From Primula veris (Eukaryota; Streptophyta; Magnoliopsida; Ericales; Primulaceae), in the NCBI GenBank assembly GCA_963682055.1, contig OY821740.1, forward strand, positions 30,334,795 to 30,398,794: 64,000 nt of DNA, in the 5' to 3' direction. The translations under genes were made by a program, and so were the position numbers. The stretch's first letter is position 1. Each line of letters begins with the position of its first letter. The notes under the pieces are model-generated. The model ran no database searches. It was not told the origin of the DNA and saw nothing but the letters and a program-made list of their open reading frames with translations. Positions 22,525-35,465 of the stretch are shown here, one piece after another.

Positions 22525-23701
22525 TGATGGGGTGATAATAAGATTTTTCAGGAATGGTATTTGGTATTAGAATGTTCTGAATATTTATGTATGGAGTATA
22601 GAGGTGTGGGTTAGGTGAAGGAAGTTGGGCAGTTTTATGATTTATGTATGTATAAAGACAGGGGAGACACAGAGATAGAGGGAAGAAGGTTCCTCTCATA
22701 ACATTTTAGGAGAGTCCTTTAACTTGTAACCATTGATAAAACCAACAAAACTTCACCTAACTACTGTTCAACTGCCTATATGTTCACTAGTTCAATTTTT
22801 TGGGGTGCTTTTAGTGTGTTGTCGTTACCATCTATGCACATTATTAGTTAATTCAAAGTCTACATTTTGTTTATTTTATAGTACACTTTTCTGTATAACA
22901 ATTGAGCCACTCTCTCTGAATCTTTACTGTGTGTTTTTTTTTTTTATAATAAACACACATGACATGTCGAATGCTACGTGAGAATATTCAAAAATAATTC
23001 AGGAAGAGTATGCTAGAATATAACTCATGGAGTGGTGGATTACATTAATTTTTTAAATTATTTTCAATGTCTGTGGAGATTTCGTACAGAATAGATGTAG
23101 GCAGAGCGAATAATTTGAGTTATATATTATGATTGCTATTCAATTATGGAGCATTAAATAGTTTAGATTGAACAATAATAAAGGAAACACAGGACTTCAT
23201 GTACGTGTACCTTGAACACGAAAAGCCACTTATTCAACAATTGTGCTAGGAACTAGCTAGGAACTTCAAATATACAATGCTTCTAATCATGTTCTAACTA
23301 AATCGAGTAATATGTGACGTTGTTGCAGATAGCTAGGATGTATAAATTGGCTTTGAAGTTGGGCAGTTCCATTGTTTTCGTTACGTAATGCCGGTATGAC
23401 TTCTGTTATAACCGACCGTGACACGAGATGTTTACAAAATAAACTCATTTGTTGATATAAGAAAATGTACGTACACAATTTTGTCCCTCTTTTAGCAACG
23501 TGCCATAAAAAGGCCAGGAGACCGAGAATTGGCAAACAAAAAAATGTAGCAAAACTTATGGAATAATCATGTCATAATGTGTACTTTTAACAAGCCAAGT
23601 ACTCTAAATAGAGGAAATTACCACAAAAGTTGGTCATTTGATTATTGTGCTAAAGTAGCAAATTAAGCTGAAACAAAAAATGGGAGATTTAGCCGAAGAG
23701 G

Positions 23702-23828
23702 GGAGGCAACAATAGTGGTAAATTGTCTGTGACGACAATAAGTGATATCAATAAGATAAGTGATATCAATAAGCACTATTGATATCACTTATTGTCGCCA
23801 GAGGCAATTTACCACTATTGCCGTTCCA
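23702..23828. repeat. 127-bp near-perfect hairpin (miniature foldback)
   Basis: The left arm ggaggcaacaatagtggtaa followed by attgtctgtgacgacaataa pairs with the right arm ttattgtcgccagaggcaat followed by ttaccactattgccgttcc. The loop includes an 18-bp tandem duplicate, ataagtgatatcaataag at 23738 and 23756. The layout fits a tiny MITE or a young inverted duplication that could give small RNAs; it lies about 1.2 kb upstream of the WRKY start. Confidence 0.7.
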
Positions 23829-24400
23829 CCGCTTCCTGAGTTGTGATTTCAATAAGCAAGAATTGATTAATTTACGCACAAAATAATGTTTATGACAAAT
23901 TAATGCAAAATTAAGAAATGCCCTTCTATCATTAACTTGTTATGGTCAAGGGGACAAGTGTTATATGATGGTTAAACAATTCATAGCTTGAGTAATAAGA
24001 TTAAACAACATTGGTGGGTAAGAATGTGCAGGTTAACCCACTTCTGTAGGCAAAGTGAGGCGGTAAAGACTTGTGAATACTATCTAATTGAATATTACAA
24101 CTGCTATTAGTATTACATACACTATTAATATTGTAAAAAATAATTAAAGTTCTACAGATAAGACATGAATCACATGATAGAGATTACAGTGGTCTTAAGA
24201 GGATCATCCCTTTAGGCTATAAGTGGCTCAGGGCCGGACTTGTCTTCTTTATCCTCGTGGGTGTACATTGTTCCGTCATTTCTTAGTAAATTAATCAGTT
24301 ATGTATATAGACCAAATCGAATGGTTATCCCCTTGATGCTCATTGGTCTGATAATTTGTATCCTTCTTTCTTTTTAATACTTTCAGTAAGCTGTATGCAA

Positions 24401-24903
24401 CATGAGTCCAAATTTTCTACCCTCTAGTTATGTCTCCTTTCCTACCCCATTAATTTAATTGGTCTATATCATTGTTATTAAATGATTACAATATATCATA
24501 TTTCAATTACAATATCTAGTGTTATTAATAGAACTAAATGAAAAAGGAAGTATGATATATCCTCTTAATATACAATCTTACTAAATATTTGATATTCCAA
24601 TATTTATGGTAATAAATATACAGCATGGAAAAACACAAACTATGAAAATGGAAGTTCCAAGCAAGTCTTCTCAAAAAAATTTAAAAAACAAACTATTCTT
24701 GGCCGGAGTCCTTAAAGATTTTTCTGTGTTTTTCTATTAAGAGGATATAACATACTTTCTTTTTCATTTAGTTCTATTAATAACACTAGATATTGTAATT
24801 GCAATATGATATATTGTAAGTATTTAATAACAATGATATGGACCAATTAAATTAATGGGGTAGGAAAGGGGGCATAACTAGGGGTAAAAAATTTGGACTC
24901 ATG
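24401..24903. mobile_element. long-terminal-inverted-repeat element, arms about 190 bp
   Basis: The left arm starts catgagtccaaattttctac and runs through ccccattaatttaattggtc and ttattaatagaactaaatga to about 24560. The right arm is its inverted copy from about 24735 to 24903, ending in aatttggactcatg. Arms differ by few bases. The middle of about 180 bp is AT-rich. No target duplication could be settled because the last bases are themselves palindromic. A MULE-type or foldback MITE is likely. Confidence 0.75.
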
Positions 24904-25552
24904 GAACAGGCATTGATTGCATGAACCAATTTTTTTTCACATCAAAACTTTTGAGCGCATCTTACTAGTTCAACCTCTTGAATCAATTTAGCGATTTAAA
25001 CATCGATACACTGAACACAAGCTCCATGAATAATCCACAATTGATGTGTTGACATGTAAAGTTTCTTTGTATAGAGGTGCCAACGTTAAATAATATCAGC
25101 TAAAATGATCATGTAGTTATTTGAAGGTTATTGAAGTATATTCATGGGAAACAAGGAGCAGTAAACGAAACATATTATGTCATGATTTTGATATTATAGC
25201 AACTTAACTTTATGTGAAGGCTGCTACTAGTTGCTGTACACAGGAGTCAACCAACTTCAGCATTCTATTGCATGTATACGTGGAAAAAAAAGTCGTAAAA
25301 TGTTGGTAAAGATATTGAAATGCATTACCAGCGGTGAAATGTCTAAAACAAACAATATACTGTATTAAGTACTTCATAAATAATCACTATTAATGCGTGA
25401 ATAGAAAATTTTGACATAGATATTCCGACTTACTAAGTAAAAAACCAAGCAATAACAACTGATAAATTACAAAAACAATTATACTCAAAATTCAATTAGA
25501 CTCCTCTGCAATGTGCAGCTTGTCACAGATGTTTGATCATACTAAGCAAAAT

Positions 25553-28500
25553 TTAGTTCTTTCTCTGAGATAGCCTCACTTTCTTTCCTTCCACACAAAA
25601 CTTGCTATTTCCTTCTAGCTGAAAAATTCCAAACATAGCAATAAAACTCAACTATCATGGGCAAAAAATAGAATATCATAACAAACTCAACTAGCAGAAA
25701 CAAATCGCACCTTTTGCTTCAAAAATGCAAGGCTTTCTTTTTTGGAAGAGAACTCCGAAAAAATAGACAATGAACTTTCATCAATGAGAACCTTAAGCTG
25801 TTTTAGCTTCAGGGATTCTCCCGGTGCCTGTCACAGAAATTCTATCATTAGCCACAAAACTTGAAGTAATTTTGCAGATGAGATAAATAGCAATATTGAA
25901 TGAATGACCTGACGAAGAAGCTCCTTGGACAGCTTTTTCAGCTTAAATTTAGGCTCCTCAGTCTTTTCCGCTTCTGATATTTCCTCAAGATTTTGTTTCG
26001 ATGGAGCACTCGAATCAGAATCCTCTTCTTCCTCTTCCTCCTCCTCATCCTCATTATTAAGTCGTGTCTTTTTTCCTTGAAAATGGCACCCGGCAATCTT
26101 CTTAGGCCTGTCTTTGATACCCAGCCCTTGTTTCCCAGAGGTAGCTTTATCCTGTAAATGCAAAGTTGAATCAGTGTTTATCCCAATACATAGCAAATCC
26201 TGTAATTCAAATCTTTTAAAATGTATTAATGTACATTTTTGAGACAATTTAAGTGAACAGTTCTTCTCAAGACAAAAAGTCACCCGAGATTATTAAGATT
26301 AAGAACAGCAACTGTACACAAGTTAGCTCCCGTGTTTTTAACGACTTAATCTTGTGGTCATCTGTGACCAAACTATAATCTAAGAAAAGTGACGTCATAT
26401 GAAATTAGTCTATGCAGAAATTATCATCAATAAAAAAGTATACATACTTGGACGAGATTGTAAAGATTCTCTTGATCGTCTTCATGAAAAGCAACTCTCT
26501 CGTGAGATTTTTTAGCATTTTCCTTTGAAAGGGCTTTTCTTTTTCTGGACTCTGATCCAAGAAAACCTCCAGAAATAAATCCATGTCCATGGCCCCACCA
26601 GTCTTGAGGAACACCTTCACCTTCAAAATGAAAACATTTCCATCTAGCTTATACCAGCAATTATAGTTGTCAAGTAATAATTTAATAAAGTCTAACCATT
26701 TAAAAAGAGCATATATCAACCGGTATGTTGATTACTCTATAGTCATGGAGAAGCCAGCACAAAAACAAATGCAGAGAAATGATGCAGTTCAAACCCACAG
26801 TTAACTGTGATTTTCTAAATGCCAGAGTGACTTGATATGTGTAGAAGTGGCGACTAACAACATTTACTTAATTCTCTCATATACCCTACATTCAGATTTT
26901 TTATATGTACCAAAACATGATATTCTCATACCCAAGAACTTCATTTTTTACGGTCTGCAAACTCTAATGCAGCTTGGTTTTGGAAAGTTTAAAATCCAAA
27001 ATAAGAAAGATAAGTTGGCTAAACTCAAGTTAATTTGGAAAATATAAGTTCATATGCTTGAGCTATATCCCACTTCAACATACTATTTATTACCTCTGAT
27101 CATATCAACCCGAAGTTGCATTCTAACTATGACTACCGCTACCCTAAGTACCTCATACAGTATCATATTCTTTTACCCATAGCCCATACCACGTACCATA
27201 ACGAACCAATACAAACCGAGACTTAGGTAACATTGGAGTACACCACTTTAATCTCTTTGAACACAAGAAGCATGAAGTAAAACAAAATTCATAAAAGGAA
27301 TAATGATCTTCTCTTCTGTAATTAGTATGTACCTTCAATTTCCGAGACATGGTTCCCAGGCCCTTTAACTAGTTCCAGTACACTGTGCTGATTAATGCTT
27401 GTCTGAGAAGATTTTTCAACTTTTTTGACCTACAGTGTGTAAAGGAAAGAGCCCAAGCTAAAAATTACAAGAGATTCAAAACAAAGTACCAGGGTTGATT
27501 CAAGGTTTCAAAAGGCACTAGGCGTGAAGGGGCTGCCTGGCCGCCTAGGCGGGAAAGCGGCTTTTAAGTGTTTTTACATGTTTTTCTTGAATTCTCACGC
27601 AATAGACATGTTGTAAATATGGTTTTCATATTTAATCAAGCATCTCAGGTTTATTAGCTCAGTTATTGGATTATAATTGAATAAAGTCTAGGATGACAAC
27701 ACCCGAGCAGTTACATAAACAAAAAATTGTCATGAAATATGTTTCAAATAGAAGTTTAAATGTATAACGTAAAATGCAAATTTAATCCAAAATCAACAAG
27801 ATATCAAAATTGAAAAGACACGTCTTAGTTTTGAATTCTAATCATCATCGTATTTTGAGTGCTTTTCCTTTTTGCTGATTTTAGCCTTAAATTGAGCATA
27901 TACTAAGTTGTTCAATCTTGACACTGTCTAGTTTATTCATTGTTTAATCCTGTTAGTTAATCTAGGAAAGAGGTTGCTCGTTGATTGAAAAAAAGAGAGT
28001 TTGTTCCAGACCAAAGTTTATTAGGTTTATTATGTTTCTTTAGTTTATTATATGTTTTTTTAACCCATTGAAACCGATTGACCAGAAATAAACTGCAAAG
28101 TCAAACGCCTACATAAAAGCGAGGCCTAGGGGGTCGCCTTTTGAAACAGTGGGTTGAATAGAGATTTTATAAAAAACGAACAATAGCTCGACAAGACTAT
28201 AGATCTATTCAGTTGCTAGAATACAGATAAGCTAAGTTGAAGGAACAGGATAAAACCTGATACGAAGTAATAAAATTACAAAAAAAAAAAACTTAAAGAA
28301 TAATAGCTTACCAAAATTCCTCCAAGATCCTCTAAAGTATATGCCTGGACACACTTTCCCCTCTCCCTTTTCTGGTACCTGATGATTATTGAAGGAACCA
28401 TTTAAAACCTCCAAAGTAGAATGAGACAAGCTTTATGCAGCAATTGATAACAGAGAGAGAGAGAGAGAGAGAAAGAATATCTAAAGAGTGGCAACTGTAC

Positions 28501-29443
28501 TAGCCTTCCTTGGGGACGAGTAGCTTTAACAACTGTACTCTTCTTACTGTCTTTAAAGGGCTCACTGTCATCCTCTTGCATTTCCTCCTTTTCATCTGTC
28601 ATTTTAAAAATAGATACATAAATACATATACAGAACATCTGACAATCCTTGTACAACAATTATCATAACGATGTACCGAGTAACTGAACCAAGTTAATTC
28701 TACTATCCTGTTCTTTTAGGTAAGAAAATGCTTTCAAATTTTATATACCTTTCTCTGTGACTTCTGCAGTTTGCTGCCAAACATAAAGGAAGCAAGTTAG
28801 AAGATAAGAAAAATACAATCTAAAAGACCCAAATTCATGTCTTAGTAGCTGCCCATATAGCGAACTATATTAAAGATAAGAAGTGAAAATTACCACTTTC
28901 AATTTCTTAAGGATGTTGTCAAATTGTGTTGTATCAAATGCCCAATTGTTCTTCTCCTCGTCTAATCCAATCCCTGCGGCATTCAAAAAGTCACACACGA
29001 CCATAAATTTTGGGTAAGTTCAAAGCTTAGCTATCTGAACATATGAATTCACACAGATCGGTTTGTTATTATAACTTGTTTAGCGATATGAATACATTAC
29101 CCTTTAACAAGTTGAACCATACATGTGCATAGATAAATGACAAGTTTCAAACTTATCGCAAAAACATAAAAACCTGACAGCACGGAAATATAAGGAATTG
29201 AAGCTAAAACCTGTAGTGTCCTTTTTGTTCTTAACCCGAACGTGGCCTTTGATCCCTTGCTTATCTTTGCCAAGCCCTTCTCCTTCTTCCCACCCCTACA
29301 AGAATCACACAATTATGGCATCGATAGCCACCCAGAACACATACTCCGTTTAAAAGTATACATTATGCATATCCAGATCAACACAGTAAGCCCCTAGGTA
29401 ACATGCAGCAGGGCTGGAGGGTATAACTTATAAGACATCAACC

Positions 29444-29476
<33 letters not shown>

Positions 29477-32302
29477 TATTATTATTAGAGTGTGCTGTAA
29501 CTTGAAAATACTAGTATATGAATGAGATAGAAAGGCAATAAACCACAAATACAAGTAGGACTGTATATACAAAAAACTTAAAAATACTACTAATTATTCT
29601 ATAATGATTAAAAAAATGTAGATCACATAGACATCTATATCATATAATTAAACCTGCATACTCTCTCTGTATTTGTGTCAGACGTATATTGAAGTATGAC
29701 TAATTCGATTCTCATAATGTTAAACTAAAAGTTGCTTGTTTTGTTCATCTTACACTGAGGTTTGAAACATCGTGCATCACGTACACTTGAATGTATATGT
29801 GTGTGTGTATATATCATAATCTGATACGTAAGTGTCCTATACGTGCATTTATATCTAAATCATGGCATGATAATATAGTATCCTATAAATATCGAACACA
29901 TGACATATGTCGAAGTTTATATTATTTCTAAGAACATAATCTGCTCCATAGTTGCACTAAGCGGGAACGCGCCCGGGGAAGCGGATGGTTATAAAATGGG
30001 GAAGTGTCATCCGAGGCGCATATTATTTATAAACTAAATAATATAGATAAGTAATGTTTTTCAGTTCTTTATAAATTAATTTTAGGATTATTAACCTTTA
30101 GGAGTTTTTTGTGACCATTAAAAGGAATAAATGACTTTTTGGATGATTAAAAACTATAATATCATCGGGGTCAAGTATGCAACTTATTAAAGATATTATT
30201 GTAACATAATAGACATTCAATGAGTTTGTGTGATAACTATCAGTTTGTAAATTTCCAAACATGTAGTAACCTAATAGTCTCATCTTTCTCTATCGGTCAG
30301 TGCGCCGCAGGTTCTTTATTTCTCTCAAATAGCCACTCCTTTTTCTTTCTCTCTATTGCATCTTCTCTCCTAACGCACCTTCTTCTGTGCCCCAAATCTA
30401 TTTTTTAATACACAACCCTCTCCCTTTTCTTCTCTGTTTACTTCACCGAGAGGATCTTCCGAAAACTTCCCCTGACCGAAGCACGAAATCGCACTTCCGA
30501 CAGGGAAGAGTCTAAGGTTTCAGAGATTCCTGCAACTATGATCCGCTCCTAAATACTACAAATTCCTAGATTCCTCGCTGAGAATGTACATACATAAATA
30601 AATAAATCGTAAGCATGTTTGCACTATGTTGCCATGTTGTGTAAGAACTAGGATACAACTGAGCTCTACAGTTGTTTATAAGGCCGAAAGCAGAAGATTC
30701 TCCTTTAAAGATCAAAACACCAAACACATTAAACCACAACAATCACATAAAGTGTGCATACATATACCGTGTTCATGTGTATACGACTGTAACTGAACTA
30801 AATTTGTTCACTACGCGTAACGCAGCAAACTTCCGCTCGTTCAAGATCATCACAATAAACCATAGAACAACTTACACAAGTACATAAGTACCTTCCTTTC
30901 TTTTACTTATATGTCTGTGTGTAAAATATACACACACAACTACTGATATTTTTATGTGCATAAGAATGTGAGCGTTTAATCCCCGACCAATTTGGAAAAA
31001 AATGGCAAAAAAATAACATTTTCCTATATACTTTGATTAAAATCTCTACAGTCTTCCGCCCCCCTAGCTCAGAAAAATAAAACATACTGAATATCAGTTT
31101 CTTCCCTTTTTAACCTTCCTTGATACATCTCTGCGTTTAATTGGGTTAAATATATGATGTACAAGGAGGAAAGCAGTGGTTTTTATCCAATAAAGATCAA
31201 CACATTAAACAGGAAACAATTTACACAAAAGCCCTTCAGTTTAAACAATTTTCACAAGGAAGAAAGGAGTCGACTTTCCCTCAATATAGATCAGCACAGT
31301 AAACCCTAAAAACTTGAAAAAAAGTTCATATATATACACAGAGAGATAGAGAAAGATAAACCACATATAAACATATAAAGTATAAAATTAAGCGAACACG
31401 TACAAATATGTCTATGTTTCAGAATAAATACACATGCAAGTATACATATTTATAAATGTGTTGGTGTTTGTGTATGTAATTGAGTTAATTAATTGGTGCA
31501 AAAGGAGGAAAACAGTAGATTTTTCTAATACCTCAATTGAGGGTCTGTTTGGCATCAATTTTTTGGGTCAAAAAGCTGCTTTTAGAAAGCAACAGTAAAA
31601 AAGCTCGATTATAAGAAGCTGGTTAGTGCGTTTGGTAACAGATTTTTAAAAGCTAGATTTATTAAGGTTTGCGTTTGGTTTTAGATTTTATCTTTTTGCT
31701 AATTCATTCAAAATGACCAAATTATTCTGCTAAAAGTACCATATTTCGCATCAATTTTCTCTTTTTAGCATAAACTATAGTTGTACCAAATTACCAATTA
31801 CCATAAAAAACATGTTCATTCATAATTTTTTTCTTAAAACTCCGAAATTGGTGTTGAAAAAGCTTTAAAAAATCCACCAAAAACATAGTTTTGTAAAAGC
31901 CAGAAAAGCTAACATACCAAACACCCAACGCTTTTTCGTAGCAAAAAATCTAAAAAGCAATGAAAAAAAGCTTGTATACCAAACACACACTTAAAACAAT
32001 TTTCCACAAGATAAATCAGCAAAGTAAACCCTAGACAGTTAAGAAAAAGTTGAAATATAATATAATAACATAAATAGAAAGATAAACCACATAACCATAT
32101 ATAAAAGCAAGCTAACCACACATAAACACTAAACAATTAACAAATTACACAATTAATATACGTATGTATATCTATTGATATTATATATATATATATAGAA
32201 AGAGAGAGAGAAGGAAGATGAAACCATTTGTTTCATGAGGCGGAAAGCGGCGGACTTCCTCTCGATCCCGACGTATCGCAGCGGAACTTCCGGCGTCGCC
32301 AT
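25553..32302 (-). CDS. G-patch domain protein, PINX1/Pxr1-like
   Basis: Plant relative of PINX1/Pxr1, nucleolar proteins that act in ribosomal RNA maturation and, in animals, restrain telomerase; the plant role is inferred. Eleven minus-strand exons: 32225-32302, 29211-29295, 28894-28973, 28749-28773, 28505-28595, 28312-28378, 27333-27429, 26448-26620, 25909-26151, 25711-25827 and 25553-25618; phases agree throughout and the product is 373 residues. It starts [20 protein letters not shown]; the G-patch covers about residues 19-58 ([19 protein letters not shown]), followed by [20 protein letters not shown] second glycine-rich motif ([18 protein letters not shown]) precedes an acidic run and a lysine-rich tail. 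Exon 5 ends at a GC donor (AG/GCTAGT), not GT. Intron 1 is 2.9 kb and carries degenerate copies of the exon-1 region. A (CT)n tract (about 32323-32341) sits in the 5' leader. Confidence 0.88.
27506..28146. mobile_element. DNA transposon in intron 6 of the G-patch gene
   Basis: Ends are tttcaaaaggcactaggcg and, on the right, ggggtcgccttttgaaa, an inverted pair continued by GC-rich blocks (ccgcctaggcggg left, gcgaggcctaggggg right). The interior is AT-rich with no transposase. The 8-bp flanks do not match, so the hAT assignment suggested by the end type is tentative. Confidence 0.55.
30680..32225. repeat. degenerate tandem copies of the exon-1 flank in intron 1
   Basis: A motif of the form gaaagcag, then a pyrimidine-rich block, then aaagatcaacacattaaacc recurs on the plus strand at about 30682, 31167, 31260 and 31505. 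It resembles exon 1 itself (ggaaagcggcggacttcctc then tcgatccc, from 32232). Between copies lie shared words such as agataaaccacata and gagagatagagaaag. The fourth copy is split by a MITE at about 31550-31992, its remainder (ataaatcagcaaagtaaacc) following the insertion. The likeness is moderate and judged by eye. Confidence 0.45.
31550..31992. mobile_element. MITE with TGTTTGG ends in intron 1 of the G-patch gene
   Basis: It starts gggtctgtttggcatcaatt and ends cttgtataccaaacacacac, an inverted pair. The interior repeats aaaagctgctttt/aaaagct words that fold onto each other. No coding capacity; target duplication unresolved. It is related in end type to the element at 13583-13947 but not clearly the same family. 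Confidence 0.55.
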
Positions 32303-35300
32303 TTCCACCCTCTGCCGCCCCTCTCTCTCTCTCTCTCTCTAGATTTTAGAGTAGGTACAGAGATAGAAAGAGAAAAGAGTGTGGGAAAAGAAGAATAGCC
32401 TTGTATGTATTTATATGTATATATGTATGTATATATATATATATATGTATGTATAATACCTAGAATTTGTAAGGTAGGTGGGGGTAAATTCTGTTTTTAC
32501 TTTTTATTGACCCATGTACGTAAAAAGTTAAAAAACATTTAGTATAAAATTAACAATATTGTTTTAACCGCATTGATATTTACTCTATTAATTTAGAGAT
32601 TTATAAATTAATAATTTATTATTTTAAACATGATTTATCCATTCAATTAATATACTATATAAAACTAATCATTATATATTACTAATAATACACGTTACTA
32701 CTTCAATTACTAATATATATAAATTCTGTTGAATTTTAAACCGTTTAGCAAACTAAGAATTACTAATATACATAAGATACATTAAATTAGGTTTGAGCTC
32801 CGAGTGGTCTTAAGCTTTAAGAAGAAGCAAACGATTAAAGAGTCATATTTAACTAAATCGTCATGTTTGTCATTTTAAAAATTATTAATTTGTGATATTA
32901 TGGGGACCGAATATTTATATAAGTATTTTTAGAAAATTTACTATCTTATTACGTTATAGATATTAGTGATTTTTTTTACACTAGACTAGGTCGAGACCGT
33001 AAAAGATTATTACTTAGAGAGTTTATTTATTTACCGAGTATTAATTTATAGATGTTCTGCTATGTTGTAAAAGCCCATTATTTTTTAACACGAAGAAATT
33101 GAAGTTGGATTTAGAATCACTTTAAAATAGTTAACGGGTTTAGTAGGTACCCTCACATTAACACAATGTAACTATAAAAAAAAAAAACTTAATTTTGGTT
33201 TTGATAGCCCCTAATTAAATATAAAAAATGTGAAATTCTATTTTATCTCCTTAACAATTTACACTTGCTCTCTTTAAAAATTAGACACTCAATTGTTATG
33301 GCGAAAAACGCGGCCCTATCACGGTCGTCGGACCTCAACAGAGGCTAAACTATGCCGTCGGAACTCGACAATAGCGGAATATCAAGTCTATTATTAAGGC
33401 TTCAATGATAAACAATGGAAAATCATCATGATCATTTAAGATGTTAGAGAATCATCTCAATTCACTATATAAAAAAAAAAAACAACTCATTCTTTAGAAT
33501 AAAGTAGATATCAATCAAAATTGTGGTTTGCGAGCGTATAATTCTCATCTTTGGTTAATCTTGTAAAATTCCTTTCTTTCGGACCCGAGGTCTTGCCTAA
33601 TAATCCATGGAGGACAATTGCCGTCACATGTTTGTTTCTTATTTATGGAAAAGCATAATCATGGTTTGCAAATCTCACATTATTAGAAACATCAAGGAGT
33701 TTCTTTAAAAAAAAAAAAAACTATAAACGTATAAATAATTTCAAATCTAACAATTTTTTTTGTAAATATAATTTATTATTAAGCAATATTATTTTTAATT
33801 TTATTTTTAAATCGTGTCATATTTTTGTATTTTAAATCATGTTGTTTTTAACTGTGTAAGATAAAAAGGATTTCTAACGTATTAACTCACAAACAATTTC
33901 GCTACTCACTGGTATCTATATCATAAGCTCTATAAATTATACTCGGTAAATTAATAAAATAATATTTTTCTCCAGTTCCAACTTGGACCAATGTAAAAAA
34001 TCATTAATTTCAATAATTTAATAAAATAATAAATTTTCAAAAGATCCTTATATAAATATTAGGTCCCCACGAAATCATAAATTAATTTTTTTTTGAAATG
34101 ACAAACATTATTAGGGAGATTTAGTGAAATATGACTCTATAGTAGTTTGCTTATTTTTAAGTTTTAAATCTATTTGAAGTTCATCGCTCGTTTAATGTAT
34201 GTAATGTCTATTATAATTTACCACACGGTCTAAGATGTTAAAAAAATTATATATTAGTAAGTGAAGTAGTGTATTTGCGTTTTACTAACAACTCTAACGA
34301 GTATTCTTCGTAATCTATAATAAGTTTTATGTAATGAACGGGTATATTTATTTGATCGATAAAAAAACCTCTTTAAAATGATTAAATTTTTTATTAATTA
34401 ATATCTCTTTAAATTAATAAATATTCACGGTCCCAACATTATTAATTTATATAGGTTTTACTGCATAATATGTTTGTAAAGTACATGTATCGACATATTT
34501 ATATATAAATCAGAATTAAAAAAAATATTGTATAACTCATGATCATAGCATCATTACAATATAAACTTTTGATTATAATAATATAAAAGTGTTTTAAAAG
34601 TTAAACCAAAGTGTCTGATATAGTAGTGTAAACATATGTCAACTTTAACACGTGTATACGGAGTTTATAGAGTCACTTTATAGTCGTTGAACAAGCTAAA
34701 AGTACTAATATTTAACACCTCAATTGGAGTTGCTCTTACTTAATCAAACTATTACATTTCTATAAGTTAAACATTAATTTTCATGCTCTCACTAATTTTA
34801 TTCATTAATTTGATAGGACTATGCCTGTATTTGTCTACATATTGTAATACCTTTATGGACTCAATAAGCACATGTCGCAAATGATAAGAAACAACCCAAT
34901 AGGTTTGTGCAGGGTATATGTACATGTTTTTTTTTTCTTTTCTTTTTTTTAGGAAAGCTAAATACAGACCATCGGGGACGACAACACTTCCATAATTTCG
35001 AAAATTATGATTTTTTAAAATTTTTGATCATGCATTTTTATTAAAATATGTTAAAAACGATGATTTGACACCCATCATTTTTTCATTTCACTTAATTTAA
35101 TAGTTTATATAAATTTTGGCACCGGTATAAATCAATCTTGCCCTTGCTTTTTGGTATATGCATACGTACACATGCTCATTTATTTTCAGCATTTTCTCCA
35201 AAACATTAGTTTCAACTATTGCTAAAACGATAACATGATGCGAGTTTGAATGAAGAACTTCAAGCAAAAGCAAAATTTTCAAATATACCATAATGTGTAC

Positions 35301-35465
35301 ATGAATATTTCTCTGTCTCTTGATAAATGAGTAATAAAAAAGGTTACATATATATGGCTAAGAATTGACGTTTTATAAGATTATAAAAGCATGTAGACTA
35401 GTTTAATATTTCGGCTGAGTTCTTGCTTTACAGATAACATAGGCATTTGGGTTCTCTTTATCCTA
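32303..35465. other. intergenic, no gene seen
   Basis: This holds the leader and promoter of the G-patch gene on the left ((CT)n tract at about 32323-32341, (TA)n at about 32430) and the downstream side of the HIPP-like gene on the right. The rest is very AT-rich, with no frame of recognisable family and no defined transposon ends. The frame at 35097-35291 (minus) has no supporting homology. Confidence 0.6.

Larger units (their letters stand above)
22525..25552. other. intergenic region between WRKY and the G-patch gene
   Basis: This contains the WRKY promoter (start at 22524, reading away to the left) and the downstream side of the G-patch gene, whose stop lies at 25553. Apart from the two inverted-repeat structures at 23702-23828 and 24401-24903, I see no gene. 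Short frames such as 23287-23535 (minus) have no family resemblance. Confidence 0.6.

Noticed and set aside
23702..23828. Named microRNA gene
   Set aside because: The hairpin is long and symmetrical and lacks the mismatch pattern of a known precursor; without small-RNA data it is only a foldback.
26832..27047. 71-codon plus-strand frame
   Set aside because: It lies in an intron of the minus-strand G-patch gene and has no family resemblance.
28402..28500. Continuation of G-patch exon 5 past the GC donor
   Set aside because: The extra residues ([11 protein letters not shown]) run into a ga microsatellite and break the conserved frame, whereas the spliced version keeps it.
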